Positions 16,028-24,487 of a DNA stretch of 64,000 nucleotides are shown one piece after another (the first letter of the stretch is position 1; each line of letters starts with the position of its first letter). This stretch comes from Clostridiales bacterium (GTDB taxonomy: Bacteria; Bacillota; Clostridia; Christensenellales; Aristaeellaceae). The stretch covers positions 1 to 64,000 of the forward strand of contig JAAYUF010000051.1 in NCBI GenBank assembly GCA_012517815.1, read 5' to 3'. The notes beneath the pieces were generated by a model, which was not told where the DNA came from, made no database searches, and saw only the letters and a list, made by a program, of their open reading frames with translations. A program made the position numbers and the translations under genes.

Positions 16028-17459
16028 CGTTCTTACCCTTGGTTCCCTGTTTGACGGCTCCGGCGGGTTTCCGCTTGGAGCCGTTTTCAGTGGTATCCTA
16101 CCCCTCTGGGCAAGCGAGATTGGGCCTTTCCCGATTAGGGTTACCACCAAGCGATTTCCCTGGATGCGGCATCTGGGGGATATCCACGGTATCAACGGCG
16201 CGGAAATCGAGCCTGTGGACATCATCACCTTCGGTTCGCCATGCACTGACATGTCGGTCGCTGGGAAGCGCGCAGGGCTTGAAGGTAAGCAATCTGTCCT
16301 TTTCTATGAAGCCATTCGTATCATCCGTGAAATGAGGAGTACCACGCATGGAAAATACCCACGGTTCATCGTCTGGGAAAATGTGCCCGGCGCGTTCTCC
16401 TCAAACAAAGGCGAAGACTTCCGCGCCGTTCTCAACGCCATCGTCCAAACCGCCGAGCCGGAAGCCGAGGTGCCTGCGCCTGACAAAAAGGGATGGCCAA
16501 CCGCCGACGTTCTGCTGGGAAACGGATGGAGCGTGGCGTACCGCACTGTCGATTCGCAATACTTCGGCGTCGCCCAACGGCGCCGTCGCATCTACCTTGT
16601 CGCAGATTTTGGAAGCGAGTGTGCCAGCGAGATTCTATTTGAGCGCGAAGGCGTGTCAAGGGATTTTGCGCCGGGCTTCCCTGCGGGGGAAACGGCTGCC
16701 GGACATCCTGCGAATCGCGCTGGAACAGCAGTCGCTTTCGAACCCGGAGCAGCCTCCCGTTTAGGCGGGCACTGCTGGACGGAGCACGCCGGAACGCTTC
16801 GCGCGGACGCTGGGGATAACCAGACGGCGGTCGTCATTGACCATACCCCCGTTGCTTTTGGTATCGGGTCGATGGATTCCGAAGGGATGAAGTCCGATAA
16901 TCCCCTCGTCGGTTTCTACGAAGCGCAGACCGCCAGAACGATCGACCGGGGCGGTGGCAACCCAACGTGCAACCAAGGCGGCATCGCCGTTTGCGCTCAA
17001 TCCGCTGTGCCCAACGAGGATAACGCATCCGTTGCTTGTACGATGACCACGGGCGAATTCACACAGGTTTGCCGCGAGCAATCTCCCTGCCTGCAGGCAA
17101 GGGACTACAAAGACCCACCGGTCGTGGGAAGACCGCGCTACACCATCCGTAGACTAACCCCTTCGGAGTGTGCGAAGCTGCAGGGTTTCCCGGACGATTG
17201 GTGTGCGGGGCTTGAAACACCGGCTCCCACAGAGGACGATATTACGTGGTGGGCGCGGGTGTTTGAAACGCATCGAAAAATCGTGGGCGTGGCCAAAAAA
17301 CCAAAGAGCAGGAAGCAGATCATCAAATGGCTGAGACAGCCTTACTCCGAGGCCGCCGAATATATGCTTTGGGGCAATGGGGTCGCTTTACCCTGCGTGT
17401 GCTTTGCGCTGCGTGGTATCACTGAGTTGGTTTCGACGGAACAGGAGAAAATAGTGTGA
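16020..17459 (+). CDS. DNA (cytosine-5-) methyltransferase
   Basis: A 479-residue C5 methyltransferase. The N-terminal SAM motif is GSLFDGSGGFPLGA, the catalytic Pro-Cys is in FGSPCTDMSVAGKR (about residues 74-75), the ENV motif is VWENVPGAFSSN (about 119), and the QRRRR element is at about residue 185. The target-recognition region (~210-370) is long and variable; RLTPSECAKLQGFPDDW and the C-terminal GNGVALP complete the fold. It starts eight bases inside the previous gene, with AGAGGTG upstream. It acts with the ParB-type enzyme on phage DNA; no restriction partner is seen. Confidence 0.93.
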   Translation: MDNVLTLGSLFDGSGGFPLGAVFSGILPLWASEIGPFPIRVTTKRFPWMRHLGDIHGINGAEIEPVDIITFGSPCTDMSVAGKRAGLEGKQSVLFYEAIRIIREMRSTTHGKYPRFIVWENVPGAFSSNKGEDFRAVLNAIVQTAEPEAEVPAPDKKGWPTADVLLGNGWSVAYRTVDSQYFGVAQRRRRIYLVADFGSECASEILFEREGVSRDFAPGFPAGETAAGHPANRAGTAVAFEPGAASRLGGHCWTEHAGTLRADAGDNQTAVVIDHTPVAFGIGSMDSEGMKSDNPLVGFYEAQTARTIDRGGGNPTCNQGGIAVCAQSAVPNEDNASVACTMTTGEFTQVCREQSPCLQARDYKDPPVVGRPRYTIRRLTPSECAKLQGFPDDWCAGLETPAPTEDDITWWARVFETHRKIVGVAKKPKSRKQIIKWLRQPYSEAAEYMLWGNGVALPCVCFALRGITELVSTEQEKIV

Positions 17460-17537
17460 AAACCCCAGACACCGCTTGCATTTTAAGGCCAACGGAGTGA
17501 TGTATGTAAGCACCCAAGAACAAGGAGGATGCTTACC

Positions 17538-18329
17538 ATGAGGATTCACTACAACCTTTCCGGCGCCGCCCGTAAAGCCCTGGTTGCCGCCATTTCCGAG
17601 GAATTGAACCTGCCAGCCCATTACCGGGGTGCTCCAACCTTCGCCTACGAGGTCGGTGGCTACCAGATCGACAAGGCTGGAACGCTGGAAGGCGCTGACA
17701 ACCGCGGTCTGATCGCCGACCTACTGGGTTTGCACGATTTCAAGGCTGAACAGGAGGAATACGACACGATGCCTTTGGCTGAGATAATGGTTCCTGACGA
17801 TTTGGCGATACCAGAGACGGCAGCCTTGGGCGGCAAGGTCAGCCCCTACCATGACGAGCAGGAGCCACCCGCCTACGCCCAACCGGAAGGCAACGACTTA
17901 GCGATAGAGGTTCCGCTGACGGGCTTCACGCCCGACAAACTGGATAACCTCGCCAAGCTGGTGAAGGCGAAGGAAACCCTGCTCCGAACTGCGCTTAGGG
18001 CTGGCGACTTGCCAATTCAGCAAACCACCGAGACGCTCAGGTTCCCTTGGTTTACCTTGGAGGGAAACGCCCAAGACAATAGCGACAAGGTCAAAGCCTA
18101 CACCTTGCTGGTTGAAAAGCTCTGCGCGGCGGCCATGCAACAGAAACGCGTCACCGCCAAAGAAAAGCCAGTGGAGAATGAGAAGTTCGCTTTCCGCGTT
18201 TTCTTGATCAGGCTTGGGTTTGTGGGTGACGAGTACCGGGTTGCGAGAAAAATCCTGCTCACGAATCTCCCTGGCAACAGCGCGTATAAAAACGGTTCGC
18301 CAAGCAAGGAGGTGGATGTGAATGAATAA
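17538..18329 (+). CDS. Phage 'virulence-related protein' family
   Basis: A 263-residue protein. The N-terminus MRIHYNLSGAARKALVAAIS, the APTFAYEVGGYQIDKAG segment and the C-terminal ENEKFAFRVFLIRLGFVGDE match a family often labelled 'virulence protein' in Firmicutes phages and mobile elements. The label has no experimental basis that I know of. The ATG at 17538 has AAGGAGG nine bases before; the ATG at 17529 sits on the ribosome binding site and is rejected. It overlaps the DUF4314 gene by eight bases. Confidence 0.75.
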   Translation: MRIHYNLSGAARKALVAAISEELNLPAHYRGAPTFAYEVGGYQIDKAGTLEGADNRGLIADLLGLHDFKAEQEEYDTMPLAEIMVPDDLAIPETAALGGKVSPYHDEQEPPAYAQPEGNDLAIEVPLTGFTPDKLDNLAKLVKAKETLLRTALRAGDLPIQQTTETLRFPWFTLEGNAQDNSDKVKAYTLLVEKLCAAAMQQKRVTAKEKPVENEKFAFRVFLIRLGFVGDEYRVARKILLTNLPGNSAYKNGSPSKEVDVNE

Positions 18330-18567
18330 GTTTCCGTCGAAAGAGGCCGTTATGGCTCTCCGCAAACAGTATCCAAAAGGCACACGCGTGGTGCTTGTTC
18401 ATATGAACGATCCCTACACCAAGCTGCGGTCGGGCGATCTTGGCACCGTTGATTTCATTGACGATGCTGGCAGCATTTTCTGTGTTTGGGACAATGGCTC
18501 CACGCTCGGCGTGGCATTCGGGGAGGACGAAATTCGCCTCTATGACAACACAGATAATGCCGATTGA
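18322..18567 (+). CDS. DUF4314 family protein
   Basis: An 81-residue protein with the DUF4314 pattern: YPKGTRVVLVHMNDPYTKL, then GDLGTVDFIDDAGSIFCVWD and NGSTLGVAFGEDEI, resembling a small SH3-like beta barrel. It has AAGGAGGTG upstream and precedes a terminator. The family is common near phage terminase genes; function is unknown. Confidence 0.85.
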   Translation: MNKFPSKEAVMALRKQYPKGTRVVLVHMNDPYTKLRSGDLGTVDFIDDAGSIFCVWDNGSTLGVAFGEDEIRLYDNTDNAD

Positions 18568-18588
18568 ACAGGAATAAACGCTGTCTTG

Positions 18589-18616
18589 AAAGAGCTTCTT
18601 CGTGAGGCTCTTTTTC
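18589..18616 (+). terminator. Intrinsic terminator between DUF4314 and TerL
   Basis: AAAGAGC and GCTCTTT form a 7-bp stem with an 11-base loop, ending in TTTTTC, 18 bases before the TerL start. Transcription of TerL may depend on read-through or antitermination. Confidence 0.6.
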
Positions 18617-18633
18617 ATTAACGCTGGAAAGGG

Positions 18634-21270
18634 GTGGGCATAATCCGAAAGCTGAAAAAGTATAAGCCCACCGCCTTCATGGCCAAGACTTCACAGTACA
18701 GTCAACCCGCTGCCGATTACGCCGTATCCTTCATCGAGGCTCTTGCTCACACGAAAGGCAGCTGGGCGGGCAAGCCCTTTGAGCTGATCGACTGGCAGGA
18801 GCAGATCATCCGCGATGTGTTCGGCATCCTGAAATCCAACGGATACCGGCAATTCAACACGGCCTATGTCGAAATCCCGAAAAAGATGGGCAAACAAGTG
18901 GCGCTGGATACGCCGATACCCACGCCGGATGGTTTTTCGACAATGGGCGCCATCGCCGTGGGCGACATCGTTTTCGACGAGCGTGGGAAACCCTGCCATG
19001 TCGTTGCCAAGAGCGCGGTGGACTATGCCGAACGCGCATACCGAATCACCTTCAAAGACGGTGAGGTCATTGAGGCGGGTGAAAACCATCAGTGGTTCGG
19101 TGAGTATACGCGCGGTAAAAACAAACCCTGTGTTCTAACAACAGGTGAGTTAGCACGCCTGCCTCGTGATAGAAACTGCTATCGCTTTCGGATCCCCTTG
19201 GCGGGAGCGCTTGAGACGCCTGATGCAGACTTGCCGGTGGAGCCTTATCTATACGGCTACTGGCTCGGCAACGGAAACGCGGTCAAGCCGGAGATCACCG
19301 TAAAGACAGGTGATGTCGCTGCTGTTTTCAGGCACATCCTGCCTTTCCATGCAGTCGGTAGCGTACGGCAAAACACGGGCGACAGCCTTGTTTTCCGGAT
19401 ACCGGCGCTTCGTTGTGCTTTACTTGACAGCTTTCGTGACAAGGTAATCCCCGTCGCTTATCTACGCGCCTCCAAGGAGCAACGGCTACGTTTGCTGAAA
19501 GGCTTAATGGATTCAGATGGCGCAATCAGCAATCGAAAAGGCCAAGCGATCTATTCATCCACCGAGCGCGGACTTGCTAAAAGTGTCAGCGAATTGCTGT
19601 GGAGCCTTGGTATCAAGAATGCGATCGAAACAGCGGTCTCCACACAAAGGGTCGACTGGAGTATGCCAAGTGCGGAATGTGGACGGATAGCAACCGGTGA
19701 AACGCTGTACTATGTCAAGTTTACAGCGTTCAAGGATACGCCGGTTTCGGGGATGCACAGAAAGAAAAACCAGTCGGTGACACGCAATCCGCGAACGCGG
19801 AGCCATTACCGCTACATTGACACAATTGAGCCGATCGAAAACCGGGGCATGCAATGCATCCAGGTCAGCAGCGCGTCCCACCGATACTTGGTAGGCCGTT
19901 CGTGTTTACAGACGCACAATTCCGAACTGGCCGCCGCCATCGCCTTGCTGCTGACCTGTGGCGACGGCGAGGAGCGAGCCGAGGTCTACGGCTGCGCAGC
20001 CGATCGGCAGCAGGCGTCTATTGTGTTCGAGGTGGCTGCCGACATGGTGCGCATGTGCCCGGCGCTCTCCAAACGGGTCAAAATCCTTGCCTCCACCAAG
20101 CGGATCATCTATCTGCCCACAAACAGTTTCTATCAGGTGCTCAGCGCTGAGGCGTATTCTAAACATGGTTTTAACATCCATGGCGTGGTGTTTGACGAGC
20201 TGCATACCCAGCCCAACCGCAAGCTCTTTGACGTGATGACCAAAGGCTCCGGCGACGCGCGTACCCAGCCGCTCTACTTCCTGATCACCACGGCGGGAAC
20301 CGATACACAAAGCATCTGCTATGAGACCCACCAGAAAGCGCTGGATATCCTTGAAGGCCGAAAGCGTGACCCCACCTTCTACCCAGTTATCTACGGCGCC
20401 AAGGAAGAGGACGATTGGACGGATCCCAAGGTTTGGAAGAAAGCCAATCCATCGCTTGGCATCACGGTGTCGATTGACAAGGTGAAGGATGCCTGTGAGA
20501 GCGCCAAGCAGAATCCCGCCGAGGAAAACAGTTTCCGGCAGCTGCGCCTAAACCAGTGGGTCAAGCAGGCCGTGCGCTGGATGCCGATGGCCAAGTGGGA
20601 TGCCTGCTCGTTTACGGTTGATCTGGAAAGGCTTTCCGGCCGCGTCTGTTACGGCGGGCTTGACCTGTCCAGCACCACCGACGTGACAGCCTTTGTGCTG
20701 GTGTTCCCGCCGGAGGATGCGGACGGCAAGTACGAGGTTCTGCCCTTCTTCTGGATTCCAGAGGAAAATATCGATTTACGCGTGCGGCGTGATCATGTCC
20801 AATACGATCTCTGGGAAAAACAAGGGTTTCTGCTAACCACGGAAGGAAACGTTGTGCATTATGGTTTCATCGAAAAGTTCATTGAGGAACTAAGCACGCG
20901 CTTCAACATCCGGGAAATCGCCTTTGACCGCTGGGGCGCTGTGCAGATGGTGCAAAACCTTGAGGGATTGGGCTTCACGGTCGTTCCCTTCGGGCAAGGT
21001 TTCAAAGATATGTCGCCGCCCACCAAGGAACTGATGAAACTGACGCTGGAACAGAAACTCGCCCATGGCGGGCATCCGGTGCTCCGGTGGATGATGGACA
21101 ATATATACGTTCGCACTGACCCGGCGGGAAACATCAAGCCGGACAAGGAGAAATCTACGGAGAAGATCGACGGCGCGGTGGCGACCATCATGGCGCTGGA
21201 TCGGGCGATACGTTGCGGCGGTGGCAATAGCGAGAGCGTTTATAACGCGCGTGGCCTGTTGGTTCTATAA
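18634..21270 (+). CDS. Terminase large subunit containing an intein
   Basis: An 878-residue precursor. The N-extein (residues 1-87) ends in the Walker A-like EIPKKMGK and the C-extein starts with SELAAAIALLL, so splicing restores the ATP-binding loop GKS. The mature protein would be 536 residues, normal for HK97-type TerL. Walker B is in GVVFDELHTQ; nuclease-domain acidic residues include GGLDLSSTTD and FDRWGA. It packages DNA with TerS and the portal. The GTG start at 18634 follows GGAAAGG; an ATG at residue 16 is an alternative. Residues 88-429 are the intein (separate entry). Confidence 0.93.
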   Translation: MGIIRKLKKYKPTAFMAKTSQYSQPAADYAVSFIEALAHTKGSWAGKPFELIDWQEQIIRDVFGILKSNGYRQFNTAYVEIPKKMGKQVALDTPIPTPDGFSTMGAIAVGDIVFDERGKPCHVVAKSAVDYAERAYRITFKDGEVIEAGENHQWFGEYTRGKNKPCVLTTGELARLPRDRNCYRFRIPLAGALETPDADLPVEPYLYGYWLGNGNAVKPEITVKTGDVAAVFRHILPFHAVGSVRQNTGDSLVFRIPALRCALLDSFRDKVIPVAYLRASKEQRLRLLKGLMDSDGAISNRKGQAIYSSTERGLAKSVSELLWSLGIKNAIETAVSTQRVDWSMPSAECGRIATGETLYYVKFTAFKDTPVSGMHRKKNQSVTRNPRTRSHYRYIDTIEPIENRGMQCIQVSSASHRYLVGRSCLQTHNSELAAAIALLLTCGDGEERAEVYGCAADRQQASIVFEVAADMVRMCPALSKRVKILASTKRIIYLPTNSFYQVLSAEAYSKHGFNIHGVVFDELHTQPNRKLFDVMTKGSGDARTQPLYFLITTAGTDTQSICYETHQKALDILEGRKRDPTFYPVIYGAKEEDDWTDPKVWKKANPSLGITVSIDKVKDACESAKQNPAEENSFRQLRLNQWVKQAVRWMPMAKWDACSFTVDLERLSGRVCYGGLDLSSTTDVTAFVLVFPPEDADGKYEVLPFFWIPEENIDLRVRRDHVQYDLWEKQGFLLTTEGNVVHYGFIEKFIEELSTRFNIREIAFDRWGAVQMVQNLEGLGFTVVPFGQGFKDMSPPTKELMKLTLEQKLAHGGHPVLRWMMDNIYVRTDPAGNIKPDKEKSTEKIDGAVATIMALDRAIRCGGGNSESVYNARGLLVL
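18895..19920 (+). other. Intein with LAGLIDADG homing endonuclease in the TerL Walker A motif
   Basis: Residues 88-429 of the TerL precursor (342 aa). Block A is VALDTPIPTPDG, preceded by an unusual first residue, Gln. Block B is AGENHQW. The homing endonuclease carries two LAGLIDADG-type motifs, LYGYWLGNGN and LLKGLMDSDG. The C-terminal blocks are RYLVGRSCLQTHN followed by Ser, with the penultimate His and terminal Asn needed for splicing. The insertion is exactly between K and S of GKS. Gln at position 1 is known in some inteins; whether this one splices needs testing. Confidence 0.9.
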
Positions 21271-21272
21271 CA

Positions 21273-21301
21273 TTGTAAAGCGTGTTACTCCGTGCTATAC
21301 T
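21273..21301 (+). promoter_or_regulatory. Promoter of the PAS-GGDEF gene
   Basis: TTGTAA, a 17-base spacer and TATACT with an extended -10 TGC. It lies directly after the TerL stop and about 155 bases before the diguanylate cyclase start. The leader can form a hairpin of GGCCG/CGGCC with TCAGT/ACTGA around 21311-21342. No riboswitch class is recognised. Confidence 0.6.
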
Positions 21302-21457
21302 TGAAAACAACAGGCCGTTTCAGTCAATAACTGATCGGCCCCTAGCAATCGCAGCGATACGCATTGATGATGTTCAAGAGCACATATTCGCAATTCGAGT
21401 CGATGGGCTCACACGGCGCAATGTGTTATTTCGATTCATAAGCCTAAGGGGGCGTTA

Positions 21458-22357
21458 TTGTTGGAGGCAAACGAACAGTATAAGGAAATCTTTGAGAACT
21501 TGAATGATGGTGTCTATTATGTTGATAGAGACCGCAGAATCACCTTTTGGAATAAGGGTGCCGAACGGATTTCCGGCTTTTCCAGCGATGAAGTGATCAA
21601 TACGCATTGCTATGATAATGTCTTAATGCATACAAACGACGAAGGAACACAACTCTGCATGAGCGGTTGTCCGTTGCTAAATAGTATCCAAACCAACCAT
21701 ATTAACGTCGCCTCCGTATATTTGCTACACAAAGCAGGCTATCGCGTGCCAGTGTCAGTACGAACTGTACCAATAGTAGAAAACGGCGAGGTATTCGGCG
21801 CGGTTGAGATATTTCAAGTGCAACACGAGCGGATGGAAAGTCTTTATAATATGCAGGAGCTAAAAACGCTAGCACTAACCGACCAGTTGACCGGCTTGCC
21901 CAACCGAAGATATACCGAAACGTTTTTGGCTTCAAGGATCAGCGAATATAAAGCGCTCGGGATAAATTTTGGCGTTCTTTTTATGGATATTGATCACTTT
22001 AAACTATTCAACGATCAGTATGGTCACGGGGTAGGCGACGACGTATTGCGAATCTTAGCAAAAACCTTTACCAGCAATCTTCGTAATAGTGACTTCATTG
22101 GCAGATGGGGCGGCGAGGAATTTATTGGGATCTGTGTTTGCCCCGATGAAGATAGTTTGAGGCAAGTTGCAGAAAAGATCAGAATTCTGGCAGAAAAAAC
22201 ATCGATTCCTTATGCAGATCAATCCTTAAGCGTAAGCATTTCGATCGGAGCGACACTATACCAAACGGACGAAACGGCTGAACAAGTTGTACAGCGAGCG
22301 GATAATTTGCTGTATATGAGCAAAACCAGCGGAAGAAACTGTGTTACCTTGGGTTAA
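21458..22357 (+). CDS. PAS-GGDEF diguanylate cyclase (phage-borne moron)
   Basis: A 299-residue protein. Residues ~5-120 are a PAS sensor (YKEIFENLNDGVYYVDRDRR, then ITFWNKGAERISGFSSDEV). Residues ~135-299 are a GGDEF domain with TDQLTGLPNRR, FMDIDHFKLFND and active site RWGGEEF (about 217-221). RNSD five residues upstream is a product-inhibition I-site. It should make cyclic di-GMP from GTP in the cytoplasm. TTG at 21458 (or the next TTG) follows AAGGGGG. It has its own promoter and terminator, uses more AT-rich codons than its neighbours, and splits TerL from portal: a typical moron. Confidence 0.93.
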   Translation: MLEANEQYKEIFENLNDGVYYVDRDRRITFWNKGAERISGFSSDEVINTHCYDNVLMHTNDEGTQLCMSGCPLLNSIQTNHINVASVYLLHKAGYRVPVSVRTVPIVENGEVFGAVEIFQVQHERMESLYNMQELKTLALTDQLTGLPNRRYTETFLASRISEYKALGINFGVLFMDIDHFKLFNDQYGHGVGDDVLRILAKTFTSNLRNSDFIGRWGGEEFIGICVCPDEDSLRQVAEKIRILAEKTSIPYADQSLSVSISIGATLYQTDETAEQVVQRADNLLYMSKTSGRNCVTLG

Positions 22358-22409
22358 TGCAATCTTTCGTGTGCGATGCGAACATGAAGGCTTGTATGTT
22401 TCAATCCTC

Positions 22410-22436
22410 AAGAGCAATCGAAAGGTTGCTCTTTTT
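22410..22436 (+). terminator. Terminator after the diguanylate cyclase gene
   Basis: AAGAGCAA and TTGCTCTT form an 8-bp stem, extendable by one pair, around a loop containing CGAAAG, followed by TTTTTAT. It separates the moron from the portal gene. Confidence 0.8.
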
Positions 22437-22462
22437 ATATGCCATACACCGGAGGTGTGTCT

Positions 22463-23755
22463 GTGAAAACTCCCTTTCGTAATTTCTTTCACTCCCGCGA
22501 TAAGCCCAAAAACAGCCTGGGCAGCGCGTTCTCCTTCCTGTTTGGCGGCACGACCTCCGGCAAAACGGTCAACGAGTATACCGCGCTGCAAACCACGGCG
22601 GTGTATGCCTGTGTCCGAATCCTTGCTGAAACAGTCGCGGGGCTTCCGCTCCATGTGTATCAATACCGCTTGGACGGCAGCAAAGAGCGGTTCCCACAGC
22701 ACCCGCTTTACAATCTGCTGCATAACGAACCAAATCCCGAGATGACGTCATTTGTGTTCAGGGAAACACTCATGAGTCATCTTTTGCTTTGGGGCAACGC
22801 CTATGCGCAGATCGTCCGAAACGGGCGTGGTCAACCTGTCGCGCTGTACCCACTGCTGCCCAACAAGATGGACGTGAGCCGCGCGCCAAATGGCGAGCTT
22901 CGCTACACTTACTATCGGGATGTGGATGAGAGCGGACTGAGACCCAAGGGCGGCTATGTCACGCTGCGTAAGGACGAGGTGCTTCATATCCCCGGTTTGG
23001 GGTTTAACGGCTTGATCGGTTACAGCCCCATTGCCATGGCCAAGAATGCGATCGGTATGGCGCTGGCGACCGAAGAATATGGCGCGAGCTTTTTTGCCAA
23101 CGGCGCCAACCCCGGCGGTGTGCTGGAGCATCCGGGGGTCATTAAGGATGTGCAACGGGTCAAAGACAGCTGGAACGCGGCATATCAGGGGAGCGGAAAT
23201 GCCCATCGTGTGGCGGTGCTGGAAGAGGGCATGAAGTTTCAGGACATCGGCATTCCCCCAGAACAAGCGCAGTTTTTGGAGACGCGCAAGTTCCAGATCA
23301 ATGAAATCGCCCGTATCTTTCGCGTACCGCCGCACATGGTCGGCGATCTGGAGAAGAGCAGTTTTTCAAATATCGAGCAGCAGTCGCTGGAATTTGTCAA
23401 ATTCACCATTGATCCTTGGGTGGTAAGGTGGGAACAGTCGCTCAGCCAAGCGCTACTGCTACCCTCCGAAAAAAGCGACATCTTCATTCGCTTCAACCTG
23501 GACGGCTTACTTCGAGGCGATTACGCTAGCCGCATGACCGGGTACGCCACCGGCAGGCAGAACGGTTGGTTATCGGCCAACGATATCCGCGAGTTGGAAG
23601 ACATGAACCGTATTCCGGCATCCGAAGGTGGCGACCTTTTCCTCGTGAACGGGAGTATGACCAAATTAGTCCAGGCCGGCGCGTTCGCAGGCAAGGAAAG
23701 CCCTGTAAAGCAAGCAACACAACGAAAACACAAGGAGGAGACCAATGAAAAGTAG
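22463..23755 (+). CDS. Portal protein, HK97 type
   Basis: A 430-residue phage portal. Typical segments are YTALQTTAVYACVRILAETV near the N-terminus, RNGRGQPVALYPLLP, and FRVPPHMVGDLEKSSFSNIE in the clip/stem region. It forms the dodecameric vertex ring through which DNA is packaged. The GTG at 22463 has GGAGGTG upstream; the frame from 22439 would start on the terminator. The 3' end overlaps the protease gene by 11 bases. Confidence 0.95.
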   Translation: MKTPFRNFFHSRDKPKNSLGSAFSFLFGGTTSGKTVNEYTALQTTAVYACVRILAETVAGLPLHVYQYRLDGSKERFPQHPLYNLLHNEPNPEMTSFVFRETLMSHLLLWGNAYAQIVRNGRGQPVALYPLLPNKMDVSRAPNGELRYTYYRDVDESGLRPKGGYVTLRKDEVLHIPGLGFNGLIGYSPIAMAKNAIGMALATEEYGASFFANGANPGGVLEHPGVIKDVQRVKDSWNAAYQGSGNAHRVAVLEEGMKFQDIGIPPEQAQFLETRKFQINEIARIFRVPPHMVGDLEKSSFSNIEQQSLEFVKFTIDPWVVRWEQSLSQALLLPSEKSDIFIRFNLDGLLRGDYASRMTGYATGRQNGWLSANDIRELEDMNRIPASEGGDLFLVNGSMTKLVQAGAFAGKESPVKQATQRKHKEETNEK

Positions 23756-24464
23756 CCACTTTTGGAACTGGGTACGCGATGAAACCGAACCGGAATCCCG
23801 CACGCTGTATCTGAACGGCGTGATCGCGGAGGAAAGCTGGTTTTCAGATGAAGTGACCCCCGCCGCTTTTAAAGCCGATCTCGCTTCCGGCAGTGGGCCA
23901 ATCACCGTCTGGATCAACTCGGTCGGCGGCGACTGCGTCGCGGCGGCCCAGATTTACAACATGCTGATGGAATACCCGCATGACGTGACCGTCAAGATCG
24001 ACGGCATCGCTGCCAGCGCGGCCTCGGTGATCGCTATGGCGGGTACGCGTGTGCTCATGTCGCCGACATCGCTTCTCATGGTGCATAACCCTTTCACCGT
24101 CGCCATGGGCGACAGCGAGGAGATGCGCAAGGCGATCCAGTTATTGGACGAAGTGAAAGAATCCATCATCAACGCGTATGCGATCAAAACCGGGCTTTCG
24201 CGCACGAAGCTCTCCAACCTCATGGATTCAGAGACGTGGATGAACGCCAACAAGGCACTGGAGCTTGGTTTCTGCGATGAGATCATGTTTCAGCCCGCTA
24301 CGCCCGCCGAGCCTGTGGAGAACAGCTTCGTGTTCTCCCGCCGTGCGGTCACCAACAGCCTGCTGGATAAGCTCCGCGCCAAGGTTCCCAAGCCCCCGAT
24401 AACACCGGAACAGCCCAGGACGAAAGCGTCAGACCTCGACAAGAGGCTGGCGCTTTTAAAGTAA
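23745..24464 (+). CDS. ClpP-like head maturation protease
   Basis: A 239-residue ClpP-fold serine protease used as a prohead protease. The nucleophile is the Ser in IAASAASVIAMAG (about residue 92), the His is in LLMVHNPF (about 115), and an Asp in LMDSETWM (about 164) can complete the triad. The oxyanion region is NSVGGDC. It matures the capsid after scaffolding. It lies between portal and capsid, as usual in HK97-type phages. Confidence 0.93.
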   Translation: MKSSHFWNWVRDETEPESRTLYLNGVIAEESWFSDEVTPAAFKADLASGSGPITVWINSVGGDCVAAAQIYNMLMEYPHDVTVKIDGIAASAASVIAMAGTRVLMSPTSLLMVHNPFTVAMGDSEEMRKAIQLLDEVKESIINAYAIKTGLSRTKLSNLMDSETWMNANKALELGFCDEIMFQPATPAEPVENSFVFSRRAVTNSLLDKLRAKVPKPPITPEQPRTKASDLDKRLALLK

Positions 24465-24487
24465 CAGGACGAAAGATGGAGGTACAC

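Noticed and set aside
18895-19920. Group I intron or separate homing endonuclease gene in TerL
   Set aside because: The insertion is in frame throughout, with protein-splicing blocks at both ends and C-terminal HN|S; no intron structure is needed.
21301-21457. Cyclic di-GMP riboswitch in the leader of the GGDEF gene
   Set aside because: A hairpin is present, but none of the conserved GEMM sequence elements is visible.
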